A stretch of DNA of 64,000 nucleotides from Drechmeria coniospora. Lineage: Eukaryota; Ascomycota; Sordariomycetes; Hypocreales; Ophiocordycipitaceae. The DNA is taken from the NCBI RefSeq assembly GCF_001625195.1, contig NC_054391.1, forward strand, positions 4,351,157-4,415,156, written 5' to 3'. Numbering within the stretch: position 1 is the first letter of the stretch; every line of letters begins with the position of its first letter. This document shows, piece after piece, positions 21,541 to 35,072 of this stretch. The notes under the pieces were generated by a model. The model searched no databases. It saw only the letters and a program-made list of their open reading frames with translations, and was not told the origin of the DNA. A program made the position numbers and the translations under genes.

Positions 21541-24500
21541 ACAATATACGATTGGTAACGTATGCAACGTCAGGCCTCGACGCAAAGGTCAGATAAACCG
21601 AGCATGCCTCCGTAATTCTGATGCCGTTCAAGTGCTTCTGCACCTTGGCTTGCAGATTACTCTTGGGCGGGAACCAGGGGGTTTCCTCAGCCAATGTCGG
21701 CTACGAGATGATATGAGCCTTGGATGGAACCGCATCTGCACCAACTCCTGTTCTTCCATTTCCCTATTCCCCAATTAGCTTAATTCGATTCTCTCATCAA
21801 TCCCAACACAAGCAACAGACACAGTGCATGGCCGTATCGTTGAGAGCGCGACAGTTTTGCATGTAACACTTACTTAATCAAGGCATTGACTGGCCTGCAG
21901 GTAATGAAAAATTAATGCTTGAAAATAACTCTTGTCAATAGCTTGCCAGTTGATCATAGTCGTACCGCTAGAGCTACAGTGAGACCATTGCGGCATGACC
22001 AATCCGGAGACTCAATCTGACCAGGCTGCGAAAACCTAGCGTTGCGGCTGGTCCGGCCACCTTACGTCGTCTCTCTCCACCTTTCGAATCTGCAGCTGCG
22101 GTTTCGAGTTGCACCTGCGGGATACCCTCCTACGGATCGCACACCCGTGCCCTTCTCTTTCAGCCTTCCCTTCATCGTCTCGTTATTATCGTCTCGACGT
22201 GACGTGGGTTACATGTATCGACGGATTCTTATATGGAAATTAATTCAAGTGTAGCTTGGCAGAGGCACTGACTGCTGACGAGACTCGAAATATTTCTATC
22301 CCTCGTGGCGCGAGGAAGGAGAAGCGAAGAAAATGTCCATGGATCGGCCGGCGGACGATGACTCTATGAGTCCTTTCTTCTGGTGAGAAGCACCTGCAGG
22401 CCGGCACCGGCCCTGTAGCGTTGCAACGCAGTCGCTTTCCCGTCATTCCATTCCAAAGCCTCGCCCACACCTAGAGCGTTCCGAAGACCCAGAAAGCGGC
22501 CCAAGAATCCGTCCAAGTCGACGGGATGGCATTTGCTGCAGAATGTGAATCTGTCACGTAATCGGCCATTCGAAACAAAAGCGGCCAGGTCCTTATGACC
22601 TTTGTCCTCAAGCAGATGGGCAAAGACAACCTCATCACCGCCCACGTTGGTCTTGCCATGGTTGGAATCAGAAACCGGTAAGAGGCCAGTGGATGCTAGG
22701 GTTGAACTCGTCACAAAACCTTACTGCATCGTCAAGGGGTGTTTGACCTTGGCCAAACAACGATAAAAGCGGACCTTGATGGCAGGCTCATATGTGCCAT
22801 GACGCAGTATCAGTCAATGACGTAATATGGCGCGACGTTGGCGACTGGCCATGAAGCCAGATGCGTTCGCGAGATCGGGTAAAGCTGGTCCAAGGGAACG
22901 GCTGGGATGAATTGGGGACGAGTCGTGAACCGGCGTGGAAATGATTCCAAGGGCGATATTAAGTATGAAAAAGCATAAGTATACCTGCAAGTAAGTATTG
23001 TACGCATTCAGAGATGACTTGATCGAAGCCAACGCACCAATGACAAATTGTTGTTGCGTCTCCTGCTCGCTTGGTCCTCAGCCGTGGCGGCCCACAGCAT
23101 ATATAATAATCGTGGTTGGTATTCACAAAGTCCATTAACCCGAGAGACGCTTGAAAATGAAGTGCCGAATATAAGGGGGCGAGATGGATCAGCACATGGC
23201 GGAAGCGGGGCAGACAGGGCGAAGGATGCCGTCTGGCCTTATTCACCGCCTCCGATCGTAACACAAGGCGTTCTTTGTGTCCAAAGACTGAAGACCGGTT
23301 TTTCAAGAGGTGCGATTCAAAAGGCAAGGTGCATGACCGTTGAAGCATCGTGCAGGAAGGGGTCAATGCATTTCTGGCCTCGTTGAGGAGGATGGCAAAA
23401 TACCGTACCTTGCTCGCCGACTTGGCAAGGTGCGAGAACGACATCGCGAGACAAGTCCGCATAATTCCGTCGCTGCCAACATAGACCTCTACTAAGCAGG
23501 ATAGTAATCTCTCGGTCAAACATGGCATGAGCAAGGCATCATCTACCCGGGAAGAGACGACGCACCGTTGCTGCCCACGGCGGGACCGGGTGTGTTTCCT
23601 TCCCGCACAGACAAGAAAATCTGCTACAAGCCGCAGAGAGGACAAGCCAACTGATGGTAGGATGTGTGTGTGGTGGCGGCATGTGAATCGTACCATGACG
23701 CTGCCGATGCATGGAGAGGTGAGTATGGTGTTACTTGGTCCACAAATCTGGTGGGAAGAAATCGACGCGAAACGGGACAAAGCATGAACTCGGACGAAAG
23801 AACTGCAAACAGCCGTAGCCGAAAAGGTGTCATGTCTCGGGCGCGGCCTTCTATGCCGACTCTATTGGTTCTTCGACCTAAGTTCTTATCCTTCTGTTAT
23901 TTGAGCTGGCATGGAGTAGCGATAATACGCACTCGAGTTCTTCTAGAGGGCGGGATGGTTGGCGCACGTAGAAGTCGGCGGCAATCAATTCTGCTCATGC
24001 ATGGACGCAGACGTCCGTGAGGCCAAGTTTGATGCAGTGATGCATGTTGAACGATCATGTCTCTTTACGCGGAAGCCTCCAGACAAGCGCATGGTGGCAG
24101 ATAGATGAAGCAGGCGGCAATTTCCCCATCGTGCCTACCTGACATGGACACACCCAGTGGGGTCCAGTTCGCAGAAGCAGATATCAATACAGCATTCACT
24201 TCGCAAATTTGATACACACCCACGACGTGACGAAAGAGGAACCGAAATCATCAGGCCATGATGCACTCCGACGTTTTCTGCACGAAGACATCCTTATAGA
24301 GCCAAAGCCTCGACTTTCCGACCGAGTGCCCGTTCAAGTATTCCGTGAAGGTCGCTGTGCTTCGTTCCGCGCCAACGGCAGCAGTCACCATTTTCGAGAT
24401 CGAGAACGGGATGGAATCGTTGCACTCAATGATTAAAAAGGATCAATCTCAAATATGTAGTGCATGAAAAAGTGGGAGGGCGAGTGCCGTCGTGCCTGTC

Positions 24501-25324
24501 CTCGAGCTCGCAGGTATGCTTCCAAACATCTCGCCCGCAAGGTCAGTGCCGTCGTCAGTCGTGCTCCTATGCTGCCGTACAATCGAATACCTGGAGGAGG
24601 CTGCTTCTTGTATCTTGATATGTGCATGCGGTAACGGGTGCCGGCTTGCAAGCAGAACCATACGCCAAAAGTATCGCTGGGGGGACTTACTTTCTCCTCG
24701 CTCGGCGACGAACTGCCTGCCGCATTCTGCGGCCCGAAGCCAGGGAATCGAGTCCAGACTGGCGAGCTGGGCGCGACGAGTACCAGATACTGGAGACTCT
24801 TTTTGGGTAACGAGAATGCATGTTGCACGGCATAGAATGACTGGCATGGCTGGTGATCGGATCGCATGCCATGGGCGTCATGAGCAATACGAGAAAACCC
24901 GTCACAAGCGACGATGACTGGTAGGTAGTCCCAGCCAGTCAAGCACCCATGATGCCTGACTTGGATCGTTTCACTGCTTTATCCAATTATTATCATGGCT
25001 GCCATATTTTTTTCTCTATCAAAAAATGAGTACGAAGAAATTCATTCCAAATATTCAGAGGCACACCATGACAAGAACCGAAAAAGGGACGGTTCATGGT
25101 GCGTCTCTGTTGGCATTTGGTCGCAGTCAAACGACTCTCACAGTGAAAAATTCTACCTTCGATTGTCCCTCCAGCCAGCCAGTGCTGATGATGCCGTGCC
25201 CGCACCTCATTTCCTCCAACTCCAGCCCAGGCTAATGCCAAGTTCGTGATCGCATTAGTCACGTCACCGTGTATCCAAAATCTCTCCGACACGACCGTGA
25301 TGAGTCGTTCTGTTTCCTTTTCTT
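21541..25324. other. Gene-poor stretch; no supported gene
   Basis: Low in both GTAC words and protein-like frames. One minus-strand frame (22364-22714) has fairly protein-like composition but no ATG, no usable splice signals and no motif. AT-rich sequence around 21780-21960 could be an old promoter or degraded DNA. I see nothing else to annotate. Confidence 0.45.
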
Positions 25325-25784
25325 TTACCTCGAGCTCATACCACCGTCGGATACACTATTGGCGGCCGAGACAAGCCAGTTGACGGCAATCTCCGCTGCG
25401 TCCTCTCTGGCGTTGTAGAGATTATTGCCGTCATACCAGAACCGGGCTTCCATCATCTCACCACAGACCATGACTCTGCTAGACCATGCAGTTCGCCCAC
25501 CTAGCACGGCAAGCCGTCAATTAGAGGCATACTCTCAAATTGGACGCGCGATGAACATACCTCGGCGATCCGAGACCAGTTGAAAGACAGGAGGAAGTAC
25601 TTTGGCGTGACGGCAGACCGCTGTGCAACGAATTAGCCGGTAACTATAAGGTACCGATGTCGGTGAGTGGGTGAGCGACTGAAGTGTCCTCACCCATGAG
25701 TTCCATACCATCAAGTCGGTCCTGCCAGGAGGAATAGTTCGAATAAATAGCCGCAGCCAGGCTGTAGGTTGACGATGCGGCCAT
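25325..25784 (-). CDS. Small protein resembling a double-stranded-RNA-binding fold
   Basis: Complement of join 25325-25500, 25561-25620, 25694-25784 (108 aa), starting at the ATG at 25784. Introns 25693-25621 (GTGAGG...CACAG) and 25560-25501 (GTATGT...GCTAG) are both phase 1 and join three short frames into one reading: start MAASSTYSLAAAIYSNYSSW, middle VLPPVFQLVSDRR, end FWYDGNNLYNAREDAAEIAV. The end has the pattern of the last two strands and final helix of a DSRM domain (aromatic strand, then small/acidic residues and AAExAxxWL). The central exon is only 60 nt. Similar short proteins are, from memory, scattered in Hypocreales genomes. The fold match is by eye and the function is unknown; RNA binding is an inference. 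Confidence 0.72.
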
Positions 25785-28700
25785 GGTGAAAGTAGATGAC
25801 TCTGTTGTGAGATTGGCTTGGACGCGGAGCGGGAGAGCGAGAGAGTGTGTTGGCGTCGAGAATTGGTCTGGAGGAAACAAGGATTTGGCGGGATTGATTC
25901 GAGGGGATGTCCTCCTGGAAGGGAGTGTTTACGTTTCGATCGAGTCACACAAGACGATAGGCTGGTTGATATTGAAGAAGAACGGGTGCGGCGACTGCAG
26001 GACTTATATATCACCGACATCAGGTTACGCTCTTTTCTGACGAGGCCTCCTTGGAACGCTGATGCGAATGGGCACGGAACAGGTATGGACGGGGTGTACT
26101 GTGATGTGGCAGCGAGAGGTTTGGTGGCACCGGCCGGAAGGCCGTTCAAAAAACCTGCCGTGTACTGCAACGAGAACGATGGATGAAGGAGGACGAGAGT
26201 CGGTGGCGGATGGATGGGACACGGGAGACTGCATCGGACGAGAAGACTGTTGGGCGGAGAATAGGAGGACATGGGGAAGTGAAAAGAGATTGAATGCATC
26301 ATGCACGAGCCAACCCGACCCTGAACAAGGAGGACAGCAAACAAAGGTCGATCGAGGCTTGCGGGACATGTACTGTACCCGAGTACAATGTTTGCAAATT
26401 GGGCATTTCCCAGGGATTGCAGCCTCGTTCTCCACCAAGTCCAAGTAGGATCCCTTTACGCGCACGCCGGGACCGTCGACATCCACGGGGAAGACGGGAG
26501 GAGAGTGTGGCGACAAATTTCTTGAGCGGGACAGGTATTCTTTTCAGATGAGCACTGTACATTCGGGGCTGGGGTGAAGGGCCAGAGACATTTGCAGGCG
26601 TCTGGAGATGACGATGCCGACGATGTGTCTTGCGATGGGAATCTGGCGTCTGTAGTAAGGCGGCTCGAGGAGCGATGAGTGGCTGTACCATATGCGATAT
26701 GGGGGGTGTTATCTGCGAGCAGGCTGCCGCACTGGCTGTTGTACGACAGGACAGGTCGGGGGGGGGGGGGGGTTGATACTTGCGGCGCATTCACAACTTG
26801 AACAGGCAGGGGCAAGGAAGAAATAGGCGGGAGAGCGTGATGTTGGGTTTGGGTTTGGTTTCTACCTGACAGACGGCGGCATCATCCTGGCACATCTGGG
26901 AGCGGTATTTGAATCGACATGAGCCATGCGGTGAGGCGCGTGGTAGAAATCGAGCCGTGGGCAGCGAGCAGCGGACACAAGCGAGCTACCAGCACCTACC
27001 CAAGCCTGGCAAGTAAAGAATTTGTCGATCGTTGGGTAGGTGTGATCTGGTTGGGATGAAGTCATTCAGGCACAGCTGTACGACGGATTTTGTGTGTTCG
27101 CGTCTGGTTTGTGCCAACGCCTTCGTCCGTGACGCTTTCGGTTGGAGTACAAGATGGAGTCCCGAGTTATTATAGCTTGTAACCAATACTGAGGCACGGC
27201 TGGCTGGATCACTGGCGGGTGCCTACCTTGCCTGCACGACAGGTTAGGGGTTTAGCATTGGAGGCCACGACGATGAGTAGCAACCTCTGGGAAAGTCGAT
27301 ACCAAGCTCCACAGAGTTTGTCAAGATCCCGGTTCATGGGCCAAGATGGAGAGGCATGTGCGGTTAGACTTAGCCATCCGAGGCCTATGGGGAAGGGGGA
27401 TGCGGGCACTACTTTCACTCCGACGGCAAGGATTCCAACATTCTTTTGCCTTCGTATCGGCCAGATGCTCTGTTGTCCCTACTCAGTTGTTTATGCAAGT
27501 GCACAATGGCAATTGTTGGGGAATTCAAGTCAACGTATGAAACCATTCCTCGCATGCATACGTACCGAAGCAAGTATGGATAGCATTGTGTATAAAGCGG
27601 CCATCGCAAGAGGAACGGAAAGCAAGATGGCCAAGTCGACAGCAGGAGATGGTATGGTTGTGGCGCTCGCTGCCTGGCAGAAAACGTCAGAATCATGCAC
27701 GTTCGACAGGGAAGCTAGCCAGTCGGTGCGATAGAGACGGGATGAGCGATGGACGCAACAGTTGTTTGAACCAGAAATCTCGTGGAGCCCGCGATGTCAT
27801 TGAAGTTGAGGAGATGATGCGTGGAAGAGCCTTTGGACCGTGCGTTTGGAATGAAGCCCTCAGGAATGAAAGTCGCATTGGGCAAGACGCACTGACCAGA
27901 GCGTTCCGCACTAAGCAGGACCGACCGATAATACTATGTGCATCGCACAAGGCAGCCATTGCCAAGCAAGACAAGTAGAAGTGGGCATGCCTTGGCTCCT
28001 TCCACCACCACCACCACCGCCGCCACCACCTCTACTCTCACTATCTCCGGGATCAGGAAATGTCGCCCCTTGGAGGCTTCTCGGAGTGCTATTTGCCGTG
28101 GATGATCGACTGCGAGCTACACTCATTCATCCTCCACACTGCTCGCCTCTATCCTGCTTTCAATCTGCATCTATCCCCAGCACCTACGTGCCTGAGCCCT
28201 TGTTGCACGACCAAAGAGCGCAGTATTCATGCGAGCATCAAGGACGAGCACGATGTACGGGTACGTTTTCATATCAATGGACCCTTCCTCACCTCCTCGT
28301 ACTCTCCTCTCGTCTCGTCTCGTCTCGACTCTTCTCGTCTCTTCCCTCCATGCCCAAAGCCACCCTACTTCAATCAGAGACTGCTGGTTCGCCAGAGAAG
28401 CCACCCCCCCTCTGTAATCAATTGAGTCAATTGATGCCCACGCCCCCCCAAATCGTCTCGGTTCGATGCTCCTGTTCTTACCGTGTCGGGCAACTGATGT
28501 CTCTCCAGGTATGGCCTCTCCCAGCATGTTGCACAAGACGCCGACATGGTGTTCACGGCATCGAATGCCATGAATGCGGGTGTGCATGCGGCTCAGCCTC
28601 TGCCACAATCTACCTGGATATGATGGTCTTACGCGCCTTGCACGTGCTGCACACGTAGGTGTGCATGACGTTGGCATGCCTGGGCTTACATCGGTTTCTC

Positions 28701-31091
28701 TCATTACGAGCCCTCATCACATCTGGTATGCGTCCTTGCGGAATAGCAATGGGCGATTGGTTACCCATTGTCGATTGAAACTAAATCATAAGGAACGCGC
28801 ACTCTTGCATGCGTACTGCATTGCATGCAAGTAGACTCCTGACGAGAATCACGACCATTGTCGCATAGAGTCGAAGCGTCATTGCGGCTGAGACTAAAAT
28901 CTCGGGTTTAGTCACCAGAGAAAGTTGTCATTATTCACATTGTCATTTTAACTCTAGGCATTTCCCATATCCTCTCTCTCTATCTGCCCGGTCCAGCCGA
29001 GTGGTCGATGACCACCGAACAGGGTATGGAACAGCAATGTGCGCGTGCATGCCACCTCCTGGTATCTACAACTAAAACCTTGGAGTGGGAGTGCCTTGTG
29101 AGCCTTGGGAGACGTGTCACACGCGACAACTGCAGCCGTGAGCTGTTCATCAGGCTTGAATGCATCCCAAAACGATGCAGTACGTGTTCGAGTGTTCGAG
29201 ACCATTCAGACGTGTCCATCGTTATTCCCAACGCGAATCATTCCGACCAGCATCGTACAGAGCACACGTACATTCCGTGAAAACGCAAGCAAGGCTCATG
29301 GCGGACTCTCTGTCACGATAAGGACACCGCCAACAGCCTCGGTCATCGGAAGGACAAGAACAAACGAACCTTGTCGCTGCCCGAACCCACAACAGATGCG
29401 GCCGCCCTCCGTATGAATACTCCATGCACTGCAGGACAGCACACGGTTGAGCCAAGACCGAGCCCTGGAGGGCTTTCAAACACCCACCCATTCAGCAACG
29501 GTCCCGTTTCCTACCAGCAATGCATCTCTTTGTCCCCCTCTGGCCATCTGCGCTCGAGATTTATTACCCCGTCCCTCTTCAATGCCTAGTTGATTCGTGC
29601 TGATGGGTGGCTTGGACGGCAAGCTGGGCTGGTCTTACATGACATCCATGCACCAGTTCACTGACCGGGTACTAGGATCACTATCCGACAGGGTAGGCCT
29701 CACATTCAGGTCTACCTCGCTCTTGGTGCTCCTGACATTCATACACCTTGTTTACGGCCATCTCTTTCGACCTTGGTTACTTGGCATTGGACTGATCTCG
29801 CCCAGGAGGAATTGGAATTTGAATGCGTACACTCATAGGGATAGCACGCTCATTGAGATGGTACGAAGCATCAAGCATCGTCGTTTGTCGCATTGTTCTT
29901 GCTTGAACCATGACCATCTCGTGGAGCAGCCACGAAACATGTCTTCGAGCTTCCAACCCACCCACCTACCCGTGTGGCTCATGGGGTCGTCTGAGGAGTT
30001 GACCTGTAAAACAAATGCGATATTACGGCGTCGGCCGCTACGCCGTGGCTGAACATGCCATTCCCGGGGTTTTTTTTTCGGCATGTATACTCCTTCGGGT
30101 CAAGGCTGACGCTTCCGAGCACCGACAGAGCGGTCATGCCGCCTCGTAGTCTTGCGCCTCAATACTTAACTACTTGTCGCCCTCATCGTCATGGCTGCCG
30201 AACCTGTGGCTTATTCACCGTTTTTGAGCAGCATCATCGTGACGCACCAAATCCACAGCCGAATGACTTACTGCAAGGAAAAGTACTCATTCAATTCAAA
30301 TAAATTGCAACTATCGGAGGCACACGCACATGTACAGCGCAGACCCATGATGACAACCGCGCATGAACATGATCATCCTCTACCTATTATGACCGGCTTG
30401 AGATCAGGACAAACGCCACCCAATCCTTCATCCGCGGAACGACGGAAAAGTTTTCACGCCGCCGTCGAGGGGTTGGTTCATCGCCCAACGTTGATTTCCC
30501 ATCGTCGGATCGAGCCTCTCTCGCAAAAGGGTTCGTATCGATCTCACATGGGAGAAAGAAATGGTGAAACCGGTGTGGTAGCCTCTAAATAGCTCCAGAA
30601 CAGGGTGGGACGGCGTCCCGGTGCTGTAGGCCCTTTCGTTTCTGTGTTTCTCAACAGCCGTCGAGGCGTGCCGATGCGGCTGGCTTCCGCGTGGACGAGG
30701 ACACTTTGATTTGAATCGTATCCGTGAAACATGACCATTTCGTGCTGCCATTGGCTTCATCGACCAAGTCGCGACGTAGCACCCGTCTGGCATTGAGGCC
30801 CAAGGAGGCACCGTGCCTCGACAATGCGTTGCCATGTACATGCACACGGGCACCTTCCAAGCCCAAAAGCACCGACAAACGATCATGATGCTATGCAGAT
30901 TGCCACCCATCTTGTTACCTCAAGACCCCGGCTGCGCTGTGCCAATCGAAGGCATCCTCTACATCTTGGGGCAAGGCGGTCATCATGTCCAATCAAATTG
31001 AATATTCGGAGAGCCTCGTGCTCTTCTGGCGTCTATTACTGTTCGCTCACCAAGGGAAGGCGGCATCCACCCCACCCCCTTTAATTCCGGA
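25785..31091. other. Gene-poor stretch; no supported gene
   Basis: The first 300 bp are the promoter side of the small DSRM-like gene. A G-run of about 13 lies at 26759-26772, a CCACCACC run at 28003-28027 and a TCGTCTCG run at about 28308-28342. Frames such as 29597-30052 (plus) lack homology cues and intron signals. The 3' flank of the ceramidase gene ends the stretch. Confidence 0.45.
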
Positions 31092-33408
31092 TCAGAAGTT
31101 TCTAAACCCCACCTTGTCCGTCAATATGAAGCTGTTGCTCGTCCCCTGAAACGGTGAGATGTTGCCGATTAATGGCTTCGCATCACCATAGTATCTTACT
31201 CGATACGTCCCGGGCTTGGCACGGCCTGCCGTCTCCCACGTGACATCCACCTCACTGTAGCCCAGAAACCAATTGGTCCGGCGCCATGTGTAGACGAGGA
31301 ACCAGTCGTTATCGTCGCTCACGCGCGTCCATGTATCGTCGGATGATTGTTGCTCGATTGCGACGAATGTATCCTCGAGTCGCAAGTTGTTGCGCGGGTT
31401 CGCAGCTTGGAAGGTTACCTTGACAACGTCGCCAAGTAGGTACCATGCATCAGGCTGGCGAACCGTGTTTCCAAAATCGGAACCCGGGGGATGACCGTCA
31501 ACGACGACGCCAGGAATAAATGACACCGACTTCTTGCGGTTGTCCGGTGGGAGACGGCCTTGGTTTGGTACGGCTGTCGAGTCGGGGCGCAGGAAGTGCA
31601 TGTTACTGACGGTGAGGTTGATGTAGGCGTCGAGCTGATGCTGGCCAAAGAGTGTCGAGGCGCCCTCATAACGCTGGACGGCATACTCCTCAGGTGTGGC
31701 GCAGTAGTGAGAGTAGCTGTTGGCGGGTCCGCCTAGGACGACGATGGGCGCCTTGTTGAGGAAGGTCGACGCTTCCTTGGCCACAGCCGCCTTCCAGCGC
31801 CGTCCACTCATCGTCGTCGCCTCGCTGGGGCTGACAATGATGAGGAGCTGGCCGACACGCAGTGTCTGGATGTCGACGATGTTGGGCGTCCAGGCATAGG
31901 GCAGGTCGAGTTCGCCAACGTCCAGGAGAATGGGTTTCACGCCGTGGCACGCCCTTTGCTCGGGAGACGGAGTCTTGATAAGGCCAGAGACGAGCTTCCA
32001 AATGGGGTTCGCTTTAGGCTCGCCAGAGTCACCCTGGGTAAAGTCGAAAGCGCCCGGCCAGTCCGAAGTACCAGCGGCAAAGGAGTATCCCAGAGCCGCT
32101 GGACAGGTCTTGGCTTTTTGACCGTTGGGGAGCGTAAACTCCCAGTATCTCATGTCGTGGAAGAAGTGGAAGGCCTTCACGGTGGGGCCGACAATGGCAG
32201 TCCCCGAGGCGTCCATCGAGTCCTTGATGTGCGTGTCAGCAGCGGCAAGAGGGTGGGAGGGAGCCATCCGATGAAGACGTACGTAGATTCTCTTGGCGCC
32301 ATCAAACTGCCGACGACCGATCTCGTAGCAGCTCTTGACGCCAAGATCCAGCGTTCGGAACTCGGGACCACGGCCGTGACATTTTTGCGACTTGCCGTCG
32401 GCACAGGTGCTGCTCTGAAAGCTGCATTCTTGACCAGAACCATCGTCGCAGTATGCGCCGAGCACGTTCGGGCTCGTATCACCAACGTTCGCCTGGCTGA
32501 AGCCGGCGACGAAGCCGTCGGCGGCGGAGCTGTCCCCGTTGAGTGACTCTTCGAGCATCCATGCGGCGACACCCTTGTTGTCGCCGGCGGCATGTGTATT
32601 GTTTCCGAGGAGCGAGGTACCATGGACGGGGAACCAGGTGAGAACGCCGAGATTCTTGCCGTCGGATACGCGGCGGAAGCGAAGGAGTGTCATGGTGGTA
32701 TCGGTCGTGGCATCATACCTGTCGCGTTCGGCTTTCGGATTTGCGAGGTAGGAGTGAAGGGACCGGTTGATGGCCCCATCTTTGATGACCGTGGTGCCGA
32801 CATCAAGGTAGCCCTGGAAAGGAGGCATGTTAGCAGGTGGCGTCCAAGCGATCTTCGGACGAGTGGTCTCTTGCCTCTTGCAGACTTTGATGGGCGCGCT
32901 TTATGGACAGCACAGCGCCGTCCACGATCGCTTGATAGCTTTGCTGGCTAAAGCCTAGAGTCGTGAACTGGGGAAGCAAATAGTTGAACCAACCACCCGG
33001 ACCGGCATGGCTGTGGGTGCCCGTCAAGGCCAAGTTGTTATGGCCATAGACGTTGTAATCGTTTCCGAGGGCCTTGAGGCCCTCCAAGACGCCGTACCGG
33101 ATCGCCGTATCTCCGGACTGGGTGTCGAGTACGAGATAGACGAAACAGTCTTTCGGATTCCTCACGTTGGCAACGACAAAGGCACGGCTGTGGAGGCGCT
33201 GCCGCAGTCCGGAGCCAACCTGTTCGGAATTTGCATATCCGGCGAAACCAATTTCGACAACAGGTCCGGTGATGTCTGCTTTGCCGACGCCAATGAGATA
33301 CTTGTCGCCGGGAGCAGTACCAGAGGCCAAGGCGACGAGGAGAAGGATGACGATGGAGACGAGGCGGTGTATGCCGTGATGATGAAGGGTTGCGGTGGCC
33401 ATCGTCAT
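31092..33408 (-). CDS. Neutral ceramidase
   Basis: Hydrolyses ceramide to sphingosine and fatty acid at neutral pH, in the secretory pathway or outside the cell. Complement of join 31092-32813, 32875-33408 (751 aa, the usual length). A signal peptide is seen after a His-containing start (VSIVILLLVALASG). The N-terminal core has LIGVGKADITGPV and the zinc-ligand region THSHAGPGGW (about 131-140). The catalytic hexapeptide is GDTSPN (about 288-293), equivalent to GDVSPN of characterised enzymes, containing the nucleophile serine. NPKAERDRYD after the intron matches the family's NPxxERxxY. The C-terminal 150 residues form the Ig-like domain, ending VGFRNF. The intron (32874-32814) starts with GC, not GT: GCAAGA, branch CTAAC, TTCCAG. 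Only this choice keeps the frame. Two adjacent start codons (33408, 33402) are possible. Confidence 0.95.
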
Positions 33409-35072
33409 TGGCCAGTCTGATCCGATCCAATGACGCGACGGCAGAAATAAATACTCGGCTGGGTGTAGCTGGTGGCGGGATCCCCCACAAACTTATATCG
33501 AGCATTCGGCGTCCTGTCAAGAAAACCTCTCGCTGGGTTGCTGCCCGAGAGGAGTGGACAGCCAGGGCACACGCTCATCTCGCACGGCGCAGATGTCGTC
33601 TGAGGAAGCGCAGGTGTCGGTGGCGAGTTGGATGGACTTGAACGGCAGCTTCCTTACCTACCTTCCCTTGCCGTACGATATGGATGTCAATGACCGCCCA
33701 TTCGCTTCGCTTCCGGTGCGTCGGATCGGCGCCTGGCCAGGCCAAAGGTCAGGAATAGGCAGCATGCGAACGGACAGCCCAGTCGGGCATAGCCGGCCAA
33801 TGGGGCGGTATTGGGGGGTCAAGGACACGAGCGTTGGGAGGAATGGCGTCTGCATCAGTCCTTGTCCAACAGGTCATGCCCATCTCGATAGCGCGTGCGC
33901 TTCCACAGCGGCGGTGCCTCTCTATGACGAGGCATTCGTTAACTTGTTTGTTGTTGGGTTGATTGAAAAATCGGCGCGAAGAGGTGCGTTGGCCACTGGC
34001 TAGACGCAATTCTCATAGCCAGCAGCCGCCGAGCCATTCCCCGAGGCAAGTAGAACAACGGTTAAATGAGCAAGCAGCCGAGGCCAGCGGCACTGAGAGA
34101 GCCGGCCGCACGCTCCTATAAACAGTTCTCCCAATAACATGCAACAAACATATAGACCTGACCCGGCTCCTCTCTAGAACTCTGGAGCTCTGCTTCGGCT
34201 CATGGCTTTATTCATACGGAGTATAAGCACCGGCCAAGTTCAACGTCAGCAATTCACCTCCTCAAGCTCGCCGAGTCGGCGGGATCGGCTGGCCGTCTTC
34301 CTTCTGTGCCGTGATACCGCACATGAATGCTATACCCTTTACCCCACTATCAACTCCCAACTCGCCAGGTGCTAGGGGGTGTCGACGCTGCTAATCGAGT
34401 GTTCGGGAACGGGGTAGCACTTAGCAGTGGCCGACGTAGATTTCGCCGCCATGTCCAACAATTGAATTGAGACCATCTTGACTCACATGGGAAGGTGACT
34501 CGTCCAACTCCGCACCACGAGAACCAGGCGAGATGCGACCCACACATCCTGCAGCAAAGTATCCGTCAGCTGTGCTCCGCCCAGCTTTGGCGTCCCCACG
34601 GTCCCAGCCGCTTGTAAGGGTGTAGAGCAGTATTCTCGTGAACGGTTTTGCGGGAAAAGTCATTGAAAAATACTGTTCCAAGGAAGGGTGGAGCATATTA
34701 CTGCGTTGATCTCCATCGAGCATACGTGGAACGGGGGAACGGGAGCAGCGGCAGAGATGGCAAGGATGGAAATCAAACGCAAAGTCATTGCCCTGGTTGG
34801 TTGGTCGTTGCTGCCTGCATCGGTATCCATTGATCGTGTCACACAACACACATATTGATCGTACCTTCCGAACTGAGAAATCGATCATGTCCGCACAGGC
34901 TGCTGCTTCCAATTCGAGAACTCGCTACTGTTGCACGAGACACCCATCATCGATAGGAAGGTACGGGATGCCAAGGGCAGGCACCGCGATCCGAGGTAGT
35001 CAGTCGACTTGCTCGCTAGAACTCGATCAGAGCATGCAGCTCATGTAGAGCGGACATCGACACTTTGTTGTC
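33409..35072. other. Intergenic between ceramidase and Srs2-like helicase
   Basis: It begins with the ceramidase promoter side and ends with the 3' flank of the helicase. Open frames are short and without motifs. A single TACGGAGTA word sits at 34217. Confidence 0.5.

Noticed and set aside
22364..22714. Minus-strand frame with protein-like composition
   Set aside because: It begins at GTG without ATG, no splice sites join it to a start, and no family is recognised.
26759..26772. G-run as part of a structural element
   Set aside because: A simple homopolymer with no partner runs nearby for a four-strand structure.
28980..29060. Sequence CCAGCCGAGTGGTC resembling the 5' half of a Ser/Leu tRNA
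   Set aside because: No T arm or B box follows within 100 bp.
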